Positions 15,490 through 24,258 of a stretch of 64,000 nt of DNA are shown here, one piece after another (the stretch's first letter is position 1; each line of letters opens with the position of its first letter). This stretch comes from Nocardia iowensis. GTDB lineage: Bacteria; Actinomycetota; Actinomycetes; Mycobacteriales; Mycobacteriaceae. The stretch is taken from the NCBI RefSeq assembly GCF_019222765.1, contig NZ_CP078145.1, forward strand, positions 6,944,001 through 7,008,000, read 5' to 3'. The position numbers and the translations under genes were made by a program. The notes beneath the pieces are model-generated. The model saw only the letters and a program-made list of their open reading frames with translations, did no database searches and was not told where the DNA came from.

Positions 15490-16944
15490 ATGACGTCATC
15501 GGCGGGATCGAACGCACGCGCCCACATCGGGGTCACCGGCCTCGCAGTGATGGGGAGCAATATCGCGCGCAACTTCGCCCGGCACGGACATACCGTCGCA
15601 CTGCACAACCGCAGCATCGCCAAGACCGACGCGCTGCTCGCGGCGCACGGTGACGACGGCGATTTCGTCCGCACCGAAACGATCGAGGAGTTCGTCGGTG
15701 CGCTGCAGAAGCCGCGCCGGGTGCTGATCATGGTCAAGGCGGGCGATCCGACCGATGCGGTGATCGAGGAACTGGCCGCCGCGATGGACGAGGGCGACAT
15801 CATCATCGACGGTGGCAACGCCCTGTTCACCGACACCATCCGCCGCGAGAAGTCGCTGCGCGAACGCGGCCTGCACTTCGTCGGCGCGGGCATCTCCGGC
15901 GGCGAAGAGGGTGCACTGAACGGTCCGGCGATCATGCCCGGCGGGCCGAAGGAATCCTATGAGGTGCTCGGCCCGCTGCTGGAGTCGATTGCCGCGCAGG
16001 TCGACGGGACGCCGTGCTGCACGCACATCGGGCCGGACGGCTCGGGTCACTTCGTGAAGATGGTGCACAACGGCATCGAGTACGCCGACATGCAGCTCAT
16101 CGGCGAGGCGTACCACCTGTTCCGCGACGCGCTCGGCTTCGACGCCAAGCAGATCGCCGACGTATTCACCGGCTGGAACCGGGGCGAGCTGGAAAGTTAC
16201 CTGGTCGAGATCACCGCCGAAGTGCTGGAGCAGACCGACGCCAAGACCGGCGCGCCGCTCGTCGACGTCATCCTCGACGCCGCCGAACAGAAGGGCACCG
16301 GCCGCTGGACCGTCAAGGCGGCGCTCGACCTCGGTGTCCCGGTGACCGGCATCGCCGAGGCGGTGTTCGCTCGCGCGCTGTCCGGATCGACCGGTCAGCG
16401 CCGCGCCGCTGTCGGGCTCGCCTCGGGACACCTCGCCGACAAGCCCACCGATGTCGAGCAGTTCACCAAGGACATCGAGCGCGCGCTGTACGCGTCCAAG
16501 GTCGTCGCCTACGCCCAGGGTTTCGACCAGATCGCCGCCGCGAGCACCGAATACGGGTGGGACCTGCGCCCCGGCGACCTCGCGACCATCTGGCGCGGTG
16601 GTTGCATCATCCGCGCCCGCTTCCTCAACCGCATCAAGGACGCCTACGACGCCAACCCCGAACTGCCGAGCCTGATCCTCGACCCGTTCTTCCAGGAAGC
16701 CATCGAGAACGCCATCGACAGCTGGCGGCGGGTGGTCTCCGCCGCGGTCCAACTCGGTATTCCGGTCCCGGCCTTCGCGTCCTCGCTGGCCTACTATGAC
16801 GGCCTGCGCGCCAAGCGCCTCCCCGCGGCCCTCACCCAGGCTCAGCGCGACTACTTCGGTGCGCACACCTACGAGCGCATCGATATGCCGGGCAAGTACC
16901 ACACGCTGTGGAGCGGCGACCGCAGCGAGATCCAGGCGGACTGA
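15490..16944 (+). CDS. gnd: 6-phosphogluconate dehydrogenase, decarboxylating
   Basis: Oxidises 6-phosphogluconate to ribulose 5-phosphate and CO2 with NADP in the cytoplasmic pentose phosphate pathway. It has 484 residues, the usual long-form length. Clear motifs: the N-terminal Rossmann GLAVMGSNIARNFARHG, the substrate signature GISGGEEGALNGPAIMPGG, the catalytic Lys/His/Asn region HFVKMVHNGIEYADMQ, and the C-terminal tail HTYERID with GKYHTLW. The ATG was chosen because GAAAGG lies about 9 nt upstream and the family alignment starts there; the frame is open further upstream without support. It is monocistronic, followed by a strong palindrome. Confidence 0.97.
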   Translation: MTSSAGSNARAHIGVTGLAVMGSNIARNFARHGHTVALHNRSIAKTDALLAAHGDDGDFVRTETIEEFVGALQKPRRVLIMVKAGDPTDAVIEELAAAMDEGDIIIDGGNALFTDTIRREKSLRERGLHFVGAGISGGEEGALNGPAIMPGGPKESYEVLGPLLESIAAQVDGTPCCTHIGPDGSGHFVKMVHNGIEYADMQLIGEAYHLFRDALGFDAKQIADVFTGWNRGELESYLVEITAEVLEQTDAKTGAPLVDVILDAAEQKGTGRWTVKAALDLGVPVTGIAEAVFARALSGSTGQRRAAVGLASGHLADKPTDVEQFTKDIERALYASKVVAYAQGFDQIAAASTEYGWDLRPGDLATIWRGGCIIRARFLNRIKDAYDANPELPSLILDPFFQEAIENAIDSWRRVVSAAVQLGIPVPAFASSLAYYDGLRAKRLPAALTQAQRDYFGAHTYERIDMPGKYHTLWSGDRSEIQAD

Positions 16945-16954
16945 GCAAGACGAC

Positions 16955-16988
16955 ACGAGCACCCGGCCGGTACCGGCCGGGCGCTCGT
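16955..16988. terminator. GC-rich palindrome after gnd
   Basis: A 34-bp near-perfect inverted repeat built around ACCCGGCCGGTACCGGCCGGG with flanking ACGAGC/GCTCGT. It lies between two convergent genes and lacks a T-tract, as is common in high-GC actinobacteria. It probably acts as a bidirectional terminator. Confidence 0.7.
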
Positions 16989-17037
16989 CAGCTGCGATAT
17001 ATCCGAGTGTGCTGGTCGTCAGCCTTCGCCGGACGAA

Positions 17038-17502
17038 CTAGCGCGCTTGATATTCCACGCTGCAATCGCCGTTGGTGTAGTTCTGTCCGCCATCGTTGTT
17101 GGCGACGGCGAGTACCAGGGCGATCCGGCCGGGCTCGGTCTGCACGCCGGGGATGGACAACACATTCTCCGGGCCCTGCACCCGGGCGCTGGTGTCCGCT
17201 TGGCCGTTGCGGCCGGTGTCGATATTTGCCCAGGTGACCGAGAATTTCTGGTTGTATCCGATGTCCGACCGAGCGTCGGTGTGCAGGGTCAGATCGAAGG
17301 ACCCGTTGTTGCCGGACACCGCGAACACGTCACTGGAGGCCTCGACGGTGAACTCACCATCCGGGACCGGGTAGGTGATCGTGCACAGTTTGTCCGATGG
17401 CGTGTTCGGCGCCGCGAATACTGTCGGTGCGGCGCCGGCGGTTGCCGCGAGGCACGAGATAGCGGCGATACCGAACAAACCCGAACGCGTACGTGATTTC
17501 AT
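17038..17502 (-). CDS. Small secreted protein of unknown function
   Basis: A 154-residue protein with an N-terminal Sec signal (KSRTR, hydrophobic LFGIAAISCLAATAGA, cleavage near VFAAP). The mature part is about 120 residues, has two cysteines (KLCTITYPVPDG and NGDCSVEYQAR) that may form a disulfide joining the two ends, and is rich in Ser, Thr, Asn and Gly with alternating beta-type hydrophobicity, suggesting a small extracellular beta-sandwich. I do not recognise a family. The ATG start opens the signal peptide directly. It converges on gnd and has an unusual repeat-bearing upstream region. Confidence 0.8.
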   Translation of the reverse strand: MKSRTRSGLFGIAAISCLAATAGAAPTVFAAPNTPSDKLCTITYPVPDGEFTVEASSDVFAVSGNNGSFDLTLHTDARSDIGYNQKFSVTWANIDTGRNGQADTSARVQGPENVLSIPGVQTEPGRIALVLAVANNDGGQNYTNGDCSVEYQAR

Positions 17503-17520
17503 CGAACCGTCCCATCAAAC

Positions 17521-17662
17521 ATCGAAATGTATCGAATGAACCTGGTTGCCCCGCTGGGTAATTGGACATCGAAGAGGCTGGCAACCGCCGCCAGCCTAGC
17601 GACGAACGAAGCCGTCGGCAATCCCTTATCAAATCGAAATGTATTCCACTAGAATGCATTTC
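17521..17662. repeat. 12-bp direct repeats and 11-bp inverted repeat upstream of the secreted protein
   Basis: ATCGAAATGTAT occurs at 17521-17532 and again at 17633-17644. The second copy overlaps an inverted repeat, GAAATGTATTC, CACTA, GAATGCATTTC (17636-17662; 10 of 11 arm bases pair). The region is AT-richer than its surroundings and lies within the 449-bp gap between divergent genes, so it is a candidate operator pair. The rest of the gap to 17951 shows nothing recognisable. Confidence 0.6.
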
Positions 17663-17951
17663 GGTTTCAACTCGGACATCATTGGGAAACCACCGGGTCG
17701 GGCGCTGAGGTGCGGGAATACACTTGTAGTCGACTCCCGCCCAGAAACCATGCGCACCATCCCATCGTTGTCCGGTGTGTCTGTTTCGAGGCGCCCGCTG
17801 CCTGAATACGGGGACGTACTGTGATCCGAGACACGGTCGTCGGAGAAATTGCTGGCAGCTTGCGGTTCTCCCGACCGCGGGCCGGCCCGCCTCGTCGACC
17901 GCGGCCCCACCGGGCGTGGCCGACGCGAATTTTGCCGAGGAGAACGGCAGG

Positions 17952-19295
17952 ATGTCGGTCATGCGCGTACTTATTCAGCTTCGTCCGTCCGTCGATCTGA
18001 TTACCGCAGTCGCCGATCCCGCGGTGCCGGTTGCCTCCGCCGATGTTGCCGGGCATCTGCCCGGGATCGTGCTCGATCATTCGTTCGCTCCGGTCGCGGT
18101 GCCGAAATCCGTTCCCCCCGTGCGCGTCACCGAGGAGTTGACGTACTCGCCGGAACCAGCGGACGCGACCGTGGTGGTGCGCGGTGAAATCGGCGACGAC
18201 GACATCGCGGGCTACGTGTCGCAATTGTCCGCGGCCCGCGGCGTCACCGGAGTATTCGCGGATCCACACATCCAGACCATCCTCACCTGTGGCGGCACCC
18301 CCGCGGTCGGCAATTGGCACGATGTCGAAACCCTGCTGCGCCATGGCGAGCTGGCGGCCGCCGGGCTGGACGGCACGTCGGTGGCGCTGGCCATCGTCGA
18401 CACCGGCATCAATGTCGCGCGGGTCGAGCAGGTCCGTGGCGGCGAGGTGACCATCGACAAGGCGCGTAGCTGGAATCCGCCTGGTGTCACCGGAACGGCG
18501 GGTGAGTTTCCGGTGGACCACGGCACGATGTGCGCTTTCGACGCGCTCATCGCCGCGCCGAAGGCCGCGCTGATCGACATCCCGGTGCTGCGGAGTACCC
18601 GGCAGGGCGGCACCACGATGGACGGGCTGCTGTCGGACGCCCTCGCCGCCTACGCCCACCTGCGCACCGTGCTCACCGATCAGCCCGCCGTGTCACGGGC
18701 GCTGGTGATCAGCAACAGTTGGGGTTCGTTCTCGCCGAAGTGGGACTTTCCGGTCGGGCAGCCGGGCAATTACTCCGACAATCCGTCCCATCCGTTCAAC
18801 GTGATCGTCGGCTCGGTCGAGTCCGCGGGCGCCGACATCCTCTTCGCCGCGGGCAATTGCGGGCGTGACTGCCCGGACGAACGCTGCGCCTACAAGGAGC
18901 GGCCGATCGGCGGCGCCAACTCCCATCCCGGCGTCTTGGCCGTCGGCGGCGTCGACACCGCGGGCATCCGGGTCGGCTACTCGTCGCAGGGCCCCGGCCG
19001 GTTGACCGCGCGCAAGCCGGATATCTGCGCCTACACCCACTTCCTCGGGTCGACGGCGTTCGGCGCCACCGAGCCGGACACCGGTACCTCCGCGGCATGC
19101 CCGGTCGCGGCCGGGCTGGTCGCGGCCATCCGCACCGAATGGTCGGCGACCGAGTTGCCGCCCGCGCGGCTGCGGGCGTTGCTGCAACGCACCGCTACCG
19201 CGCAGGCCGGAGGCTACAACTACGACTACGGATACGGCGTCGTCGACACCGCCGCGCTCCTCGCTGAACTGAAACGGACCGGCACTCGCGCGTAA
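17952..19295 (+). CDS. S8-family (subtilisin-like) serine protease
   Basis: Peptidase S8 enzyme of 447 residues with the full triad: Asp150 (AIVDTGIN), His190 (VDHGTMCAFD) and Ser380 (GTSAACPVAAG), plus the oxyanion Asn in AAGNCG. No signal peptide or membrane segment is visible, so it is probably cytoplasmic or exported by another route. The first about 115 residues form a beta-alpha-beta-rich domain ending GVTGVFADPHIQ, resembling the end of an I9-type propeptide. A Cys-rich insert (CGRDCPDERC) follows the oxyanion Asn. The ATG follows GGAGAACGGCAGG; an ATG three codons later is possible. The next gene, 9 bp downstream, encodes a small protein similar to this N-terminal domain. Confidence 0.9.
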   Translation: MSVMRVLIQLRPSVDLITAVADPAVPVASADVAGHLPGIVLDHSFAPVAVPKSVPPVRVTEELTYSPEPADATVVVRGEIGDDDIAGYVSQLSAARGVTGVFADPHIQTILTCGGTPAVGNWHDVETLLRHGELAAAGLDGTSVALAIVDTGINVARVEQVRGGEVTIDKARSWNPPGVTGTAGEFPVDHGTMCAFDALIAAPKAALIDIPVLRSTRQGGTTMDGLLSDALAAYAHLRTVLTDQPAVSRALVISNSWGSFSPKWDFPVGQPGNYSDNPSHPFNVIVGSVESAGADILFAAGNCGRDCPDERCAYKERPIGGANSHPGVLAVGGVDTAGIRVGYSSQGPGRLTARKPDICAYTHFLGSTAFGATEPDTGTSAACPVAAGLVAAIRTEWSATELPPARLRALLQRTATAQAGGYNYDYGYGVVDTAALLAELKRTGTRA

Positions 19296-19304
19296 TGTTG
19301 GGGC

Positions 19305-19556
19305 ATGCCGTTGCTCACCGTTCGGCTTCCGGGGAACGCGACCTTGGCCGACGCACTACGGAAGTTGCAACTCACCGTTGACGATGTCGATGCCGACTTC
19401 GGTCTGGTCGCCGTGGATCCCGAGCAGAATCTGTACGCCCTGCGGGTGACCGATACGGCCGCGGCACGCATGGCCACCAACGGACAGGGCGATGTCGAGA
19501 TCTTCGCCGACCCGCGCATCGAGCCGGGCGACGGCGAACCGAAACCCTATGCGTAA
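19305..19556 (+). CDS. Stand-alone propeptide-like protein paired with the S8 protease
   Basis: An 83-residue protein starting 9 bp after the protease gene, so almost certainly co-transcribed and translationally linked. By eye it aligns along its length with the N-terminal domain of that protease: LTVRLPGNATLADAL with LIQLRPSVDLITAV, DVDADFGLVAVDP with VLDHSFAPVAVP, and GDVEIFADPRIEP with GVTGVFADPHIQ. The order fits the beta-alpha-beta-beta-alpha-beta fold of I9 propeptides. No signal peptide. The likely role is a trans-acting inhibitor or folding chaperone of the protease, which is inference from homology and position. I know no characterised homologue. Confidence 0.8.
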   Translation: MPLLTVRLPGNATLADALRKLQLTVDDVDADFGLVAVDPEQNLYALRVTDTAAARMATNGQGDVEIFADPRIEPGDGEPKPYA

Positions 19557-19581
19557 GTAGGCTCGACGCAAGGTCAACGGG

Positions 19582-20583
19582 TCATTCGAACGTCGACTTC
19601 AGCCAGTCCCGAACGGCCGCCTGATACTCGGCGGTGTTCGGTGCGAGATTCACCGAATGCCCGCTGCCGGGCAAGACGAATGCGCGCAACTTCGCGGCCG
19701 GACTGAAATACGGTGCCTCCGCGGCAGCCAGCGTCTCGGTATTTTCACATGTCCGCAGGCACAACCGATCCGCACTGCCATTGACCACCATCACCGGGAC
19801 GTTGATGTTGTTGGTCGTCGGCGGCAGGGTGGACGTCAGGCCATCGGGATACTCCGTCAGCGAGAAGACTTCCTTTGTCGCCTCGTCCACCGCGACCACC
19901 TCCGGGTCGGCGGCACCGGGCCCGTAGTAATTGCCCTGGCGAGTGCCGGGCCGTGTGGTCACATAGCCGGTGTCGTATCCCTGACCCGCGAATTTCGGAT
20001 CCTGCTCGGCCGGATAGTAAGTGGACACTATGCCTGTCGTCCCGACGATATCCAGACTGTGCGAAAACCCGGTCAGCAGAACGCCATCCACATCGTGATA
20101 GGTGCTCGCCTCGATTACCGCGATACCGGAACTGAGCGAATGCCCACCGGTGATCACCTTGCTGAATGGTTGAAAGCCCGGCAGCCCCTGCCGCACCGCT
20201 CCGACGAGTTGATGTAGGGCCTGGACCGAACCGGTCGCGGTGAGTTGCACACTCGGCGGCCGGGTGCTGGCACCGTTGCCGAACCGATCGACGATCAGTG
20301 TCGCGTAACCCGCGATATTCATCGCGCGCCGAAAACTATAGGTCTGCGGCTCGTACGGGAAATCCCAGTAAGTGTGGTTGTAACCGGAACCCGGCATCAT
20401 CACCATGACCGTGCTCGTCGGCCGCGCGGGCATACACATGGTGCCCGCCAAGGTGCCCAGCCCGGTTACCGGAAAGGAAACGGCGGTGCAGCGCTCCGGT
20501 AGCGTGGTGTGATCCGCATGGGCCACCGCCGGTGTTAGACAGAGAATTGTTGACATGACAAACGCTTGTATTGAGGCCCGCAC
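19582..20583 (-). CDS. Secreted alpha/beta hydrolase
   Basis: A 333-residue exported hydrolase. The GTG start was chosen because GAGGGGAG lies about 7 nt upstream and it opens directly into a Sec signal (RASIQAFVMSTILCLTPAVAHA). Alpha/beta-hydrolase features: oxyanion region VMVMMPGSGYNHTYWD, nucleophile elbow GGHSLSSG, acid region VVNGSADRLC and His in LPGSGHSVNLA. Four cysteines suggest disulfides. Substrate unknown; the small-residue-rich elbow and lack of a lid are compatible with an esterase. It ends 25 bp from the convergent protease operon and is divergent from the MetE-like gene. Confidence 0.85.
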   Translation of the reverse strand: MRASIQAFVMSTILCLTPAVAHADHTTLPERCTAVSFPVTGLGTLAGTMCMPARPTSTVMVMMPGSGYNHTYWDFPYEPQTYSFRRAMNIAGYATLIVDRFGNGASTRPPSVQLTATGSVQALHQLVGAVRQGLPGFQPFSKVITGGHSLSSGIAVIEASTYHDVDGVLLTGFSHSLDIVGTTGIVSTYYPAEQDPKFAGQGYDTGYVTTRPGTRQGNYYGPGAADPEVVAVDEATKEVFSLTEYPDGLTSTLPPTTNNINVPVMVVNGSADRLCLRTCENTETLAAAEAPYFSPAAKLRAFVLPGSGHSVNLAPNTAEYQAAVRDWLKSTFE

Positions 20584-20984
20584 GCGACGCGCTCCCCTCG
20601 GAGATACACGAGGATAACCACTTTGGCACCCTGGCTCAGTCATCAGACCGGAGGTTATCCCGCTAACTGGTGATACGCAATACCTATCGCGCCGCCTTCG
20701 ATGCCTGTTACCGCCGTTCCCACTGCGGCAGAAGCGTTGCCACACTTGGGAACCGAGCCGACGAGCCGCCCGCGGCTCAGCCGTACCGGAGCCGCGTTTC
20801 GGCGGCTGTCCGTCGTCCATAGAACCATCAGATTGACGAATGGCGTTACCCCACAGAATGATTGGTAACCCTGATCTGATAATGGAGGTCGCGCGCGCCG
20901 CCCGCCGACCGCGAGTCGTAACAGAAAGGCAACGAGTCGTCTCGGCAGGGCGGGATGGAAAACGTTGGGTCTAGTATCCGACCC
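20584..20984. other. Divergent intergenic region
   Basis: About 400 bp carrying the promoters of the secreted hydrolase (minus) and the MetE-like gene (plus). At the plus end TAGTAT (20972-20977) sits 7 nt before the ATG, like a -10 box of a leaderless gene. A small inverted repeat GTTACC/GGTAAC lies at 20845-20869. Nothing else is recognisable. Confidence 0.5.
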
Positions 20985-22025
20985 ATGGGTACGCGAGCGG
21001 TGCACTTCGTAGGAAGTTTTCCGGCCGAGAGCACAGATGCTGCGATGAGAGCGATGTTGGACAGCGCGGGTCCACTGCTACGAACGCTGCCCACCGGCGA
21101 GACGCGCCGATACGAGTTCTATATCCGCCCGATCATCGAAGACCTGGTGGCGCAGGGCGCACTGGAATCGAAGAAACCCGGTCAGTGGAACACGAGTCGG
21201 GATCGGACCATTTATCGTGCGCCGGGCGGTAAGCGGCTCAGCGGCGACATGATGGACCTCGGGTATCTGCGCGAGGCCAAGGAAGCGATACCGGTATTCG
21301 AGGCACTGCGCGCGGCGCGGGAGTTGCCCGACCTCACGCTCCAGATCGGGATGCCGACCACGTTCACCATGGCGTTCATCGCTACGGGTGCGTCCGGTGT
21401 GTTACGGAACAAGAAGGCATTCACCGACGCCACGGTGCGCGACATCAGCGGGATCCGTGAATTGGCCGGTGACGATGTCGTGATACAGCTGGAGGCGACC
21501 GCGGAATTGGTGCTGATGGCGAAGACGCAGCCGCTGCACGGGCTGGTCGACCGAATGTTGGGACTGGGCAGTGGAATCGCCGAGCTGGCGTCGTTGTCCC
21601 CCGCGGGAACTCGTTTCGGCGTACATCTCTGCCTAGGCAGCATGAACAACAAGGCCCGCGCCACGTTGCGCAATGCTCGACCACTGGTGCATTTGGCCAA
21701 TTCCGTAGTGCGGCACTGGCCTTCGGATCGCGCCTTGGAATACATCCACGGGCCGTTCGCGGCGGGTGACATACCCCCGTCGGCGAAGCCCGAGTTCTAC
21801 GCGCCCCTGACCGGCCTGTCGCTCGGTGCGGGAACACATTTCTACGCGGGATTGGTCCACGACAGTCCTACCGAAGCGGAACAGTTCCACACGTTGCAGC
21901 TCATCGAGCAGGCGCTCGGCCGGCCGGTCGACGGCGTCGCGACCGCGTGCGGCCTGGGCCGACGTCCTCGTCCGGTTGCCGACGCGCTGATGGAGCGGGC
22001 CAATACACTTGCCGCCAAAGGGTGA
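20985..22025 (+). CDS. Uncharacterised MetE/UROD-like superfamily protein
   Basis: A 346-residue cytoplasmic protein without a signal. HFVGSFPAES near the start, PTGETRRYEFY, and the C-terminal ATACGLGRRP recall the barrel of cobalamin-independent methionine synthase and uroporphyrinogen decarboxylase-like proteins. The zinc ligands of a true MetE are not clearly complete, so I do not call it a methionine synthase. The conserved GVHLCLGSMNNKAR strand and THFYAGLVHDSP probably line the barrel pocket. Start: the ATG at 20985 follows a -10-like TAGTAT by 7 nt, suggesting leaderless translation; an ATG at 20955 is possible but would lie upstream of that box. The DUF574 gene follows on the same strand. 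Confidence 0.72.
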   Translation: MGTRAVHFVGSFPAESTDAAMRAMLDSAGPLLRTLPTGETRRYEFYIRPIIEDLVAQGALESKKPGQWNTSRDRTIYRAPGGKRLSGDMMDLGYLREAKEAIPVFEALRAARELPDLTLQIGMPTTFTMAFIATGASGVLRNKKAFTDATVRDISGIRELAGDDVVIQLEATAELVLMAKTQPLHGLVDRMLGLGSGIAELASLSPAGTRFGVHLCLGSMNNKARATLRNARPLVHLANSVVRHWPSDRALEYIHGPFAAGDIPPSAKPEFYAPLTGLSLGAGTHFYAGLVHDSPTEAEQFHTLQLIEQALGRPVDGVATACGLGRRPRPVADALMERANTLAAKG

Positions 22026-22134
22026 TTCGACGCGCGGGCTTCGAGGCCCGCGTCGATGCCTGGACAGCTCGGCGTAAAAGCACCGCCCAGCCGGGAAGAT
22101 CGCTACGATTATGGTCGAGGATCGGGAGGACACC

Positions 22135-22920
22135 TTGTCTGAAATGGACCGCGCGCCTGGACTCAACCCGAACGTGCCGAGTTCGGCACGGATCTACGAC
22201 TACCTGCTGGGCGGTAAGGACAACTACGACATCGACCGGGAAGTCGCTCATCGCATGCTCGCGATCGCGCCCGATACCCGGACCTTGGCCTGGTTCATCC
22301 GCCAGTTCCTGGTGCGGGCAGTCCAACTGGCCGCTGAGGCGGGGGTTCGACAGTTCATCGATCTCGGCGCGGGAATACCCACCTCACCCAACGTGCACGA
22401 AGTAGCTCGCAAAATCGAACCGTCGGCGCGAGTAGTTTACATCGACAACGACCCCGTCGTGCACGCGCATTGTGACGCGCTGCTGGCGAATTCACCCGGT
22501 CTGACCGCACTGAAGGCCGATGTTCGCCGACCGGACGACATTCTCGACCAATTGAAAACCGGGTCGATCATCGATTTCAACGAGCCGGTAGCCGTGCTGA
22601 TCGTCGGCGTGCTGCATTTCGTGATGGACGACGAACACCCGGCCGACATCATCGCCAAGTTTCGCGACGCGATGGCACCGGGCAGCTACCTCGCACTCAC
22701 TCATGGTTCCAACGAAACTCACCCGGACTTCATAGCCCAATCGCAATCCGACACCGACACAACCCCATCCCAGGTGGTGTACCGATCTCGGGAGCAGACG
22801 ACAGCGTTCCTCGACGGCTTCGAGATCCTCGACCCCGGCGTGGCGCCGGTGCAGGAATGGCTGGAGGGCGACCTGCCCGCCACCCGGCTGGTGATCTACG
22901 GAGGCATCGGCCGCAAGTAG
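22135..22920 (+). CDS. SAM-dependent methyltransferase, DUF574 family
   Basis: A member of the actinobacterial DUF574/Methyltransf_19 family. Signature elements: PSSARIYDYLLGGKDNYDIDRE at the N-terminus, SAM-binding QFIDLGAGIPTSPNVHEVA, acidic VVYIDNDPVV, ADVRRPDDIL, and VGVLHFVMDDEHPADIIAKF. About 261 residues, normal for the family. Members are abundant in Streptomyces and Nocardia, and their substrates are mostly unknown. Start choice: TTG at 22135 has GGGAGGA just upstream; an ATG at 22111 and one at 22144 are in the same frame. It converges on the sensor kinase gene 12 bp away. Confidence 0.9.
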   Translation: MSEMDRAPGLNPNVPSSARIYDYLLGGKDNYDIDREVAHRMLAIAPDTRTLAWFIRQFLVRAVQLAAEAGVRQFIDLGAGIPTSPNVHEVARKIEPSARVVYIDNDPVVHAHCDALLANSPGLTALKADVRRPDDILDQLKTGSIIDFNEPVAVLIVGVLHFVMDDEHPADIIAKFRDAMAPGSYLALTHGSNETHPDFIAQSQSDTDTTPSQVVYRSREQTTAFLDGFEILDPGVAPVQEWLEGDLPATRLVIYGGIGRK

Positions 22921-22932
22921 CGCCACCGGTCG

Positions 22933-24258
22933 TCAAATTCGGCGACGACGGGGTGTGCTCGATGGCGGTGCGTGCGGCGGTAGTTCGAAGCCGATGCGCG
23001 CGCCGGGACCGTGCTCGGCGAACACGGTGCCGTGGTGTGCGGTGACAATGTCCGCGACGATGGCGAGGCCCAGCCCGGAACCCGGTGTGCCCCGGGTGTT
23101 CGCCGCGCGATAGAACCGATCGAAGATCGCGGTGGTGTCATCGGGGGCGATGCCGGGTCCCTGGTCACGCACCGACAACCGAGTGCCGTGGATGTGCACG
23201 TCGATCGGGGTGTCCGGGGGGCTGAACTTGATCGCGTTGCCGAGCAGATTGTCGACGCACCGCGCCAGCGCCCGCGCCCGGGCCAGCACCGGGCGCGGCT
23301 GGTCCGCGGTGACGGTGATGGTGCGCCCGCTGCGGTGGCGGAAACGTTGCGCGCAGTCTTCGGCCAGCGTGAGCAGGTCCAGCACGATAAGTTCCTCGGC
23401 GGTGTGCTGGTCGGTGGCGAGTTCGACCAGTTCGGCGACCAGTGCGTCGAGCGCGGCGGACTCCTGCACGAGGGTATCGAGCACCTTGGTTTCGTCATCG
23501 GGTTCGAGGCGGCCGCGGGCGCGTTGCAAGAGTTCGGCGCTGCCCCGGATGGAGGTCAGCGGGGTGCGCAGTTCGTGGCTGGCGTCCTGGACGAGCCGGT
23601 GCTGCTGGGCGCGGGAGCGGCGCAGCGCGGTGAGCATGGTGTCGAAACTGCCGGTGAGGCGGCCGATTTCGTCGCGACCGGTCGGTGGCAACGGGACCGA
23701 CAGGTCCTGGGTGGAGCTGATGTGCTCGGTGGCGGCGAGCAAGCGCCGGACGGGTCGCAGAATCCGGCCGATCGCCAGCCAGCTCAGCAGGGCCGACAAC
23801 GCCACCGCGATCAGCGTGATGCCGCCGGTGCGCCAGATGAATTCGTTGTCGAGCTGTTCGGGTTCCTGGTATCGCTGCGCGACCATCACCGCGCCACCGC
23901 CCTGGCGCGGCTTGGTGAGGATCCCGTACGGCACTCCGTCGAGGTCGATGTTGTATTCGGCGATTCCGCTGCCGGTTCGGGCGACCAGGCGATCGGCCTC
24001 GGCGACCGGGAGCGCCAACCGGCCCGGTGCGAGCGGGCGGGCGGTACCGTCGGCAAGCAGCAGCTGTTCGGTGGTGTCGGAGCGCTCGGGCAGTACGGCG
24101 GGCAGCACCGCGATGACGGCGTCGGCGCGGTCGTTGAGACTGCGGTCGTGCTGATCGGCGACCAACTCGGTGATCCCGCGATACGACGTCGCCAGCGTGA
24201 CGACGATCGCGGCGATCACCGCGACGATGACGACGAGGGTGATCCTGGCGCGCAACAT
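22933..24258 (-). CDS. Sensor histidine kinase (MprB-like)
   Basis: Membrane sensor kinase of 441 residues. Layout: TM1 at about 7-24, an extracytoplasmic sensor loop of about 115 residues, TM2 at about 145-165, HAMP about 165-218, HisKA with His228 in VQDASHELRTPLTS, and HATPase_c with N (CVDNLLGNAIKFS), D/G (VRDQGPGIAPDD), F (IFDRFYRA) and G2 (GSGLGLAIV) boxes. Overall it resembles MprB of mycobacteria, which senses envelope stress; the signal here is unknown. Its start overlaps the regulator stop as TGATG, so translation is coupled. Confidence 0.95.
   Translation of the reverse strand: MLRARITLVVIVAVIAAIVVTLATSYRGITELVADQHDRSLNDRADAVIAVLPAVLPERSDTTEQLLLADGTARPLAPGRLALPVAEADRLVARTGSGIAEYNIDLDGVPYGILTKPRQGGGAVMVAQRYQEPEQLDNEFIWRTGGITLIAVALSALLSWLAIGRILRPVRRLLAATEHISSTQDLSVPLPPTGRDEIGRLTGSFDTMLTALRRSRAQQHRLVQDASHELRTPLTSIRGSAELLQRARGRLEPDDETKVLDTLVQESAALDALVAELVELATDQHTAEELIVLDLLTLAEDCAQRFRHRSGRTITVTADQPRPVLARARALARCVDNLLGNAIKFSPPDTPIDVHIHGTRLSVRDQGPGIAPDDTTAIFDRFYRAANTRGTPGSGLGLAIVADIVTAHHGTVFAEHGPGARIGFELPPHAPPSSTPRRRRI

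Noticed and set aside
15496..16962. 488-codon minus-strand frame opposite gnd
   Set aside because: gnd matches its family along its full length; the antisense product has no recognisable motif.
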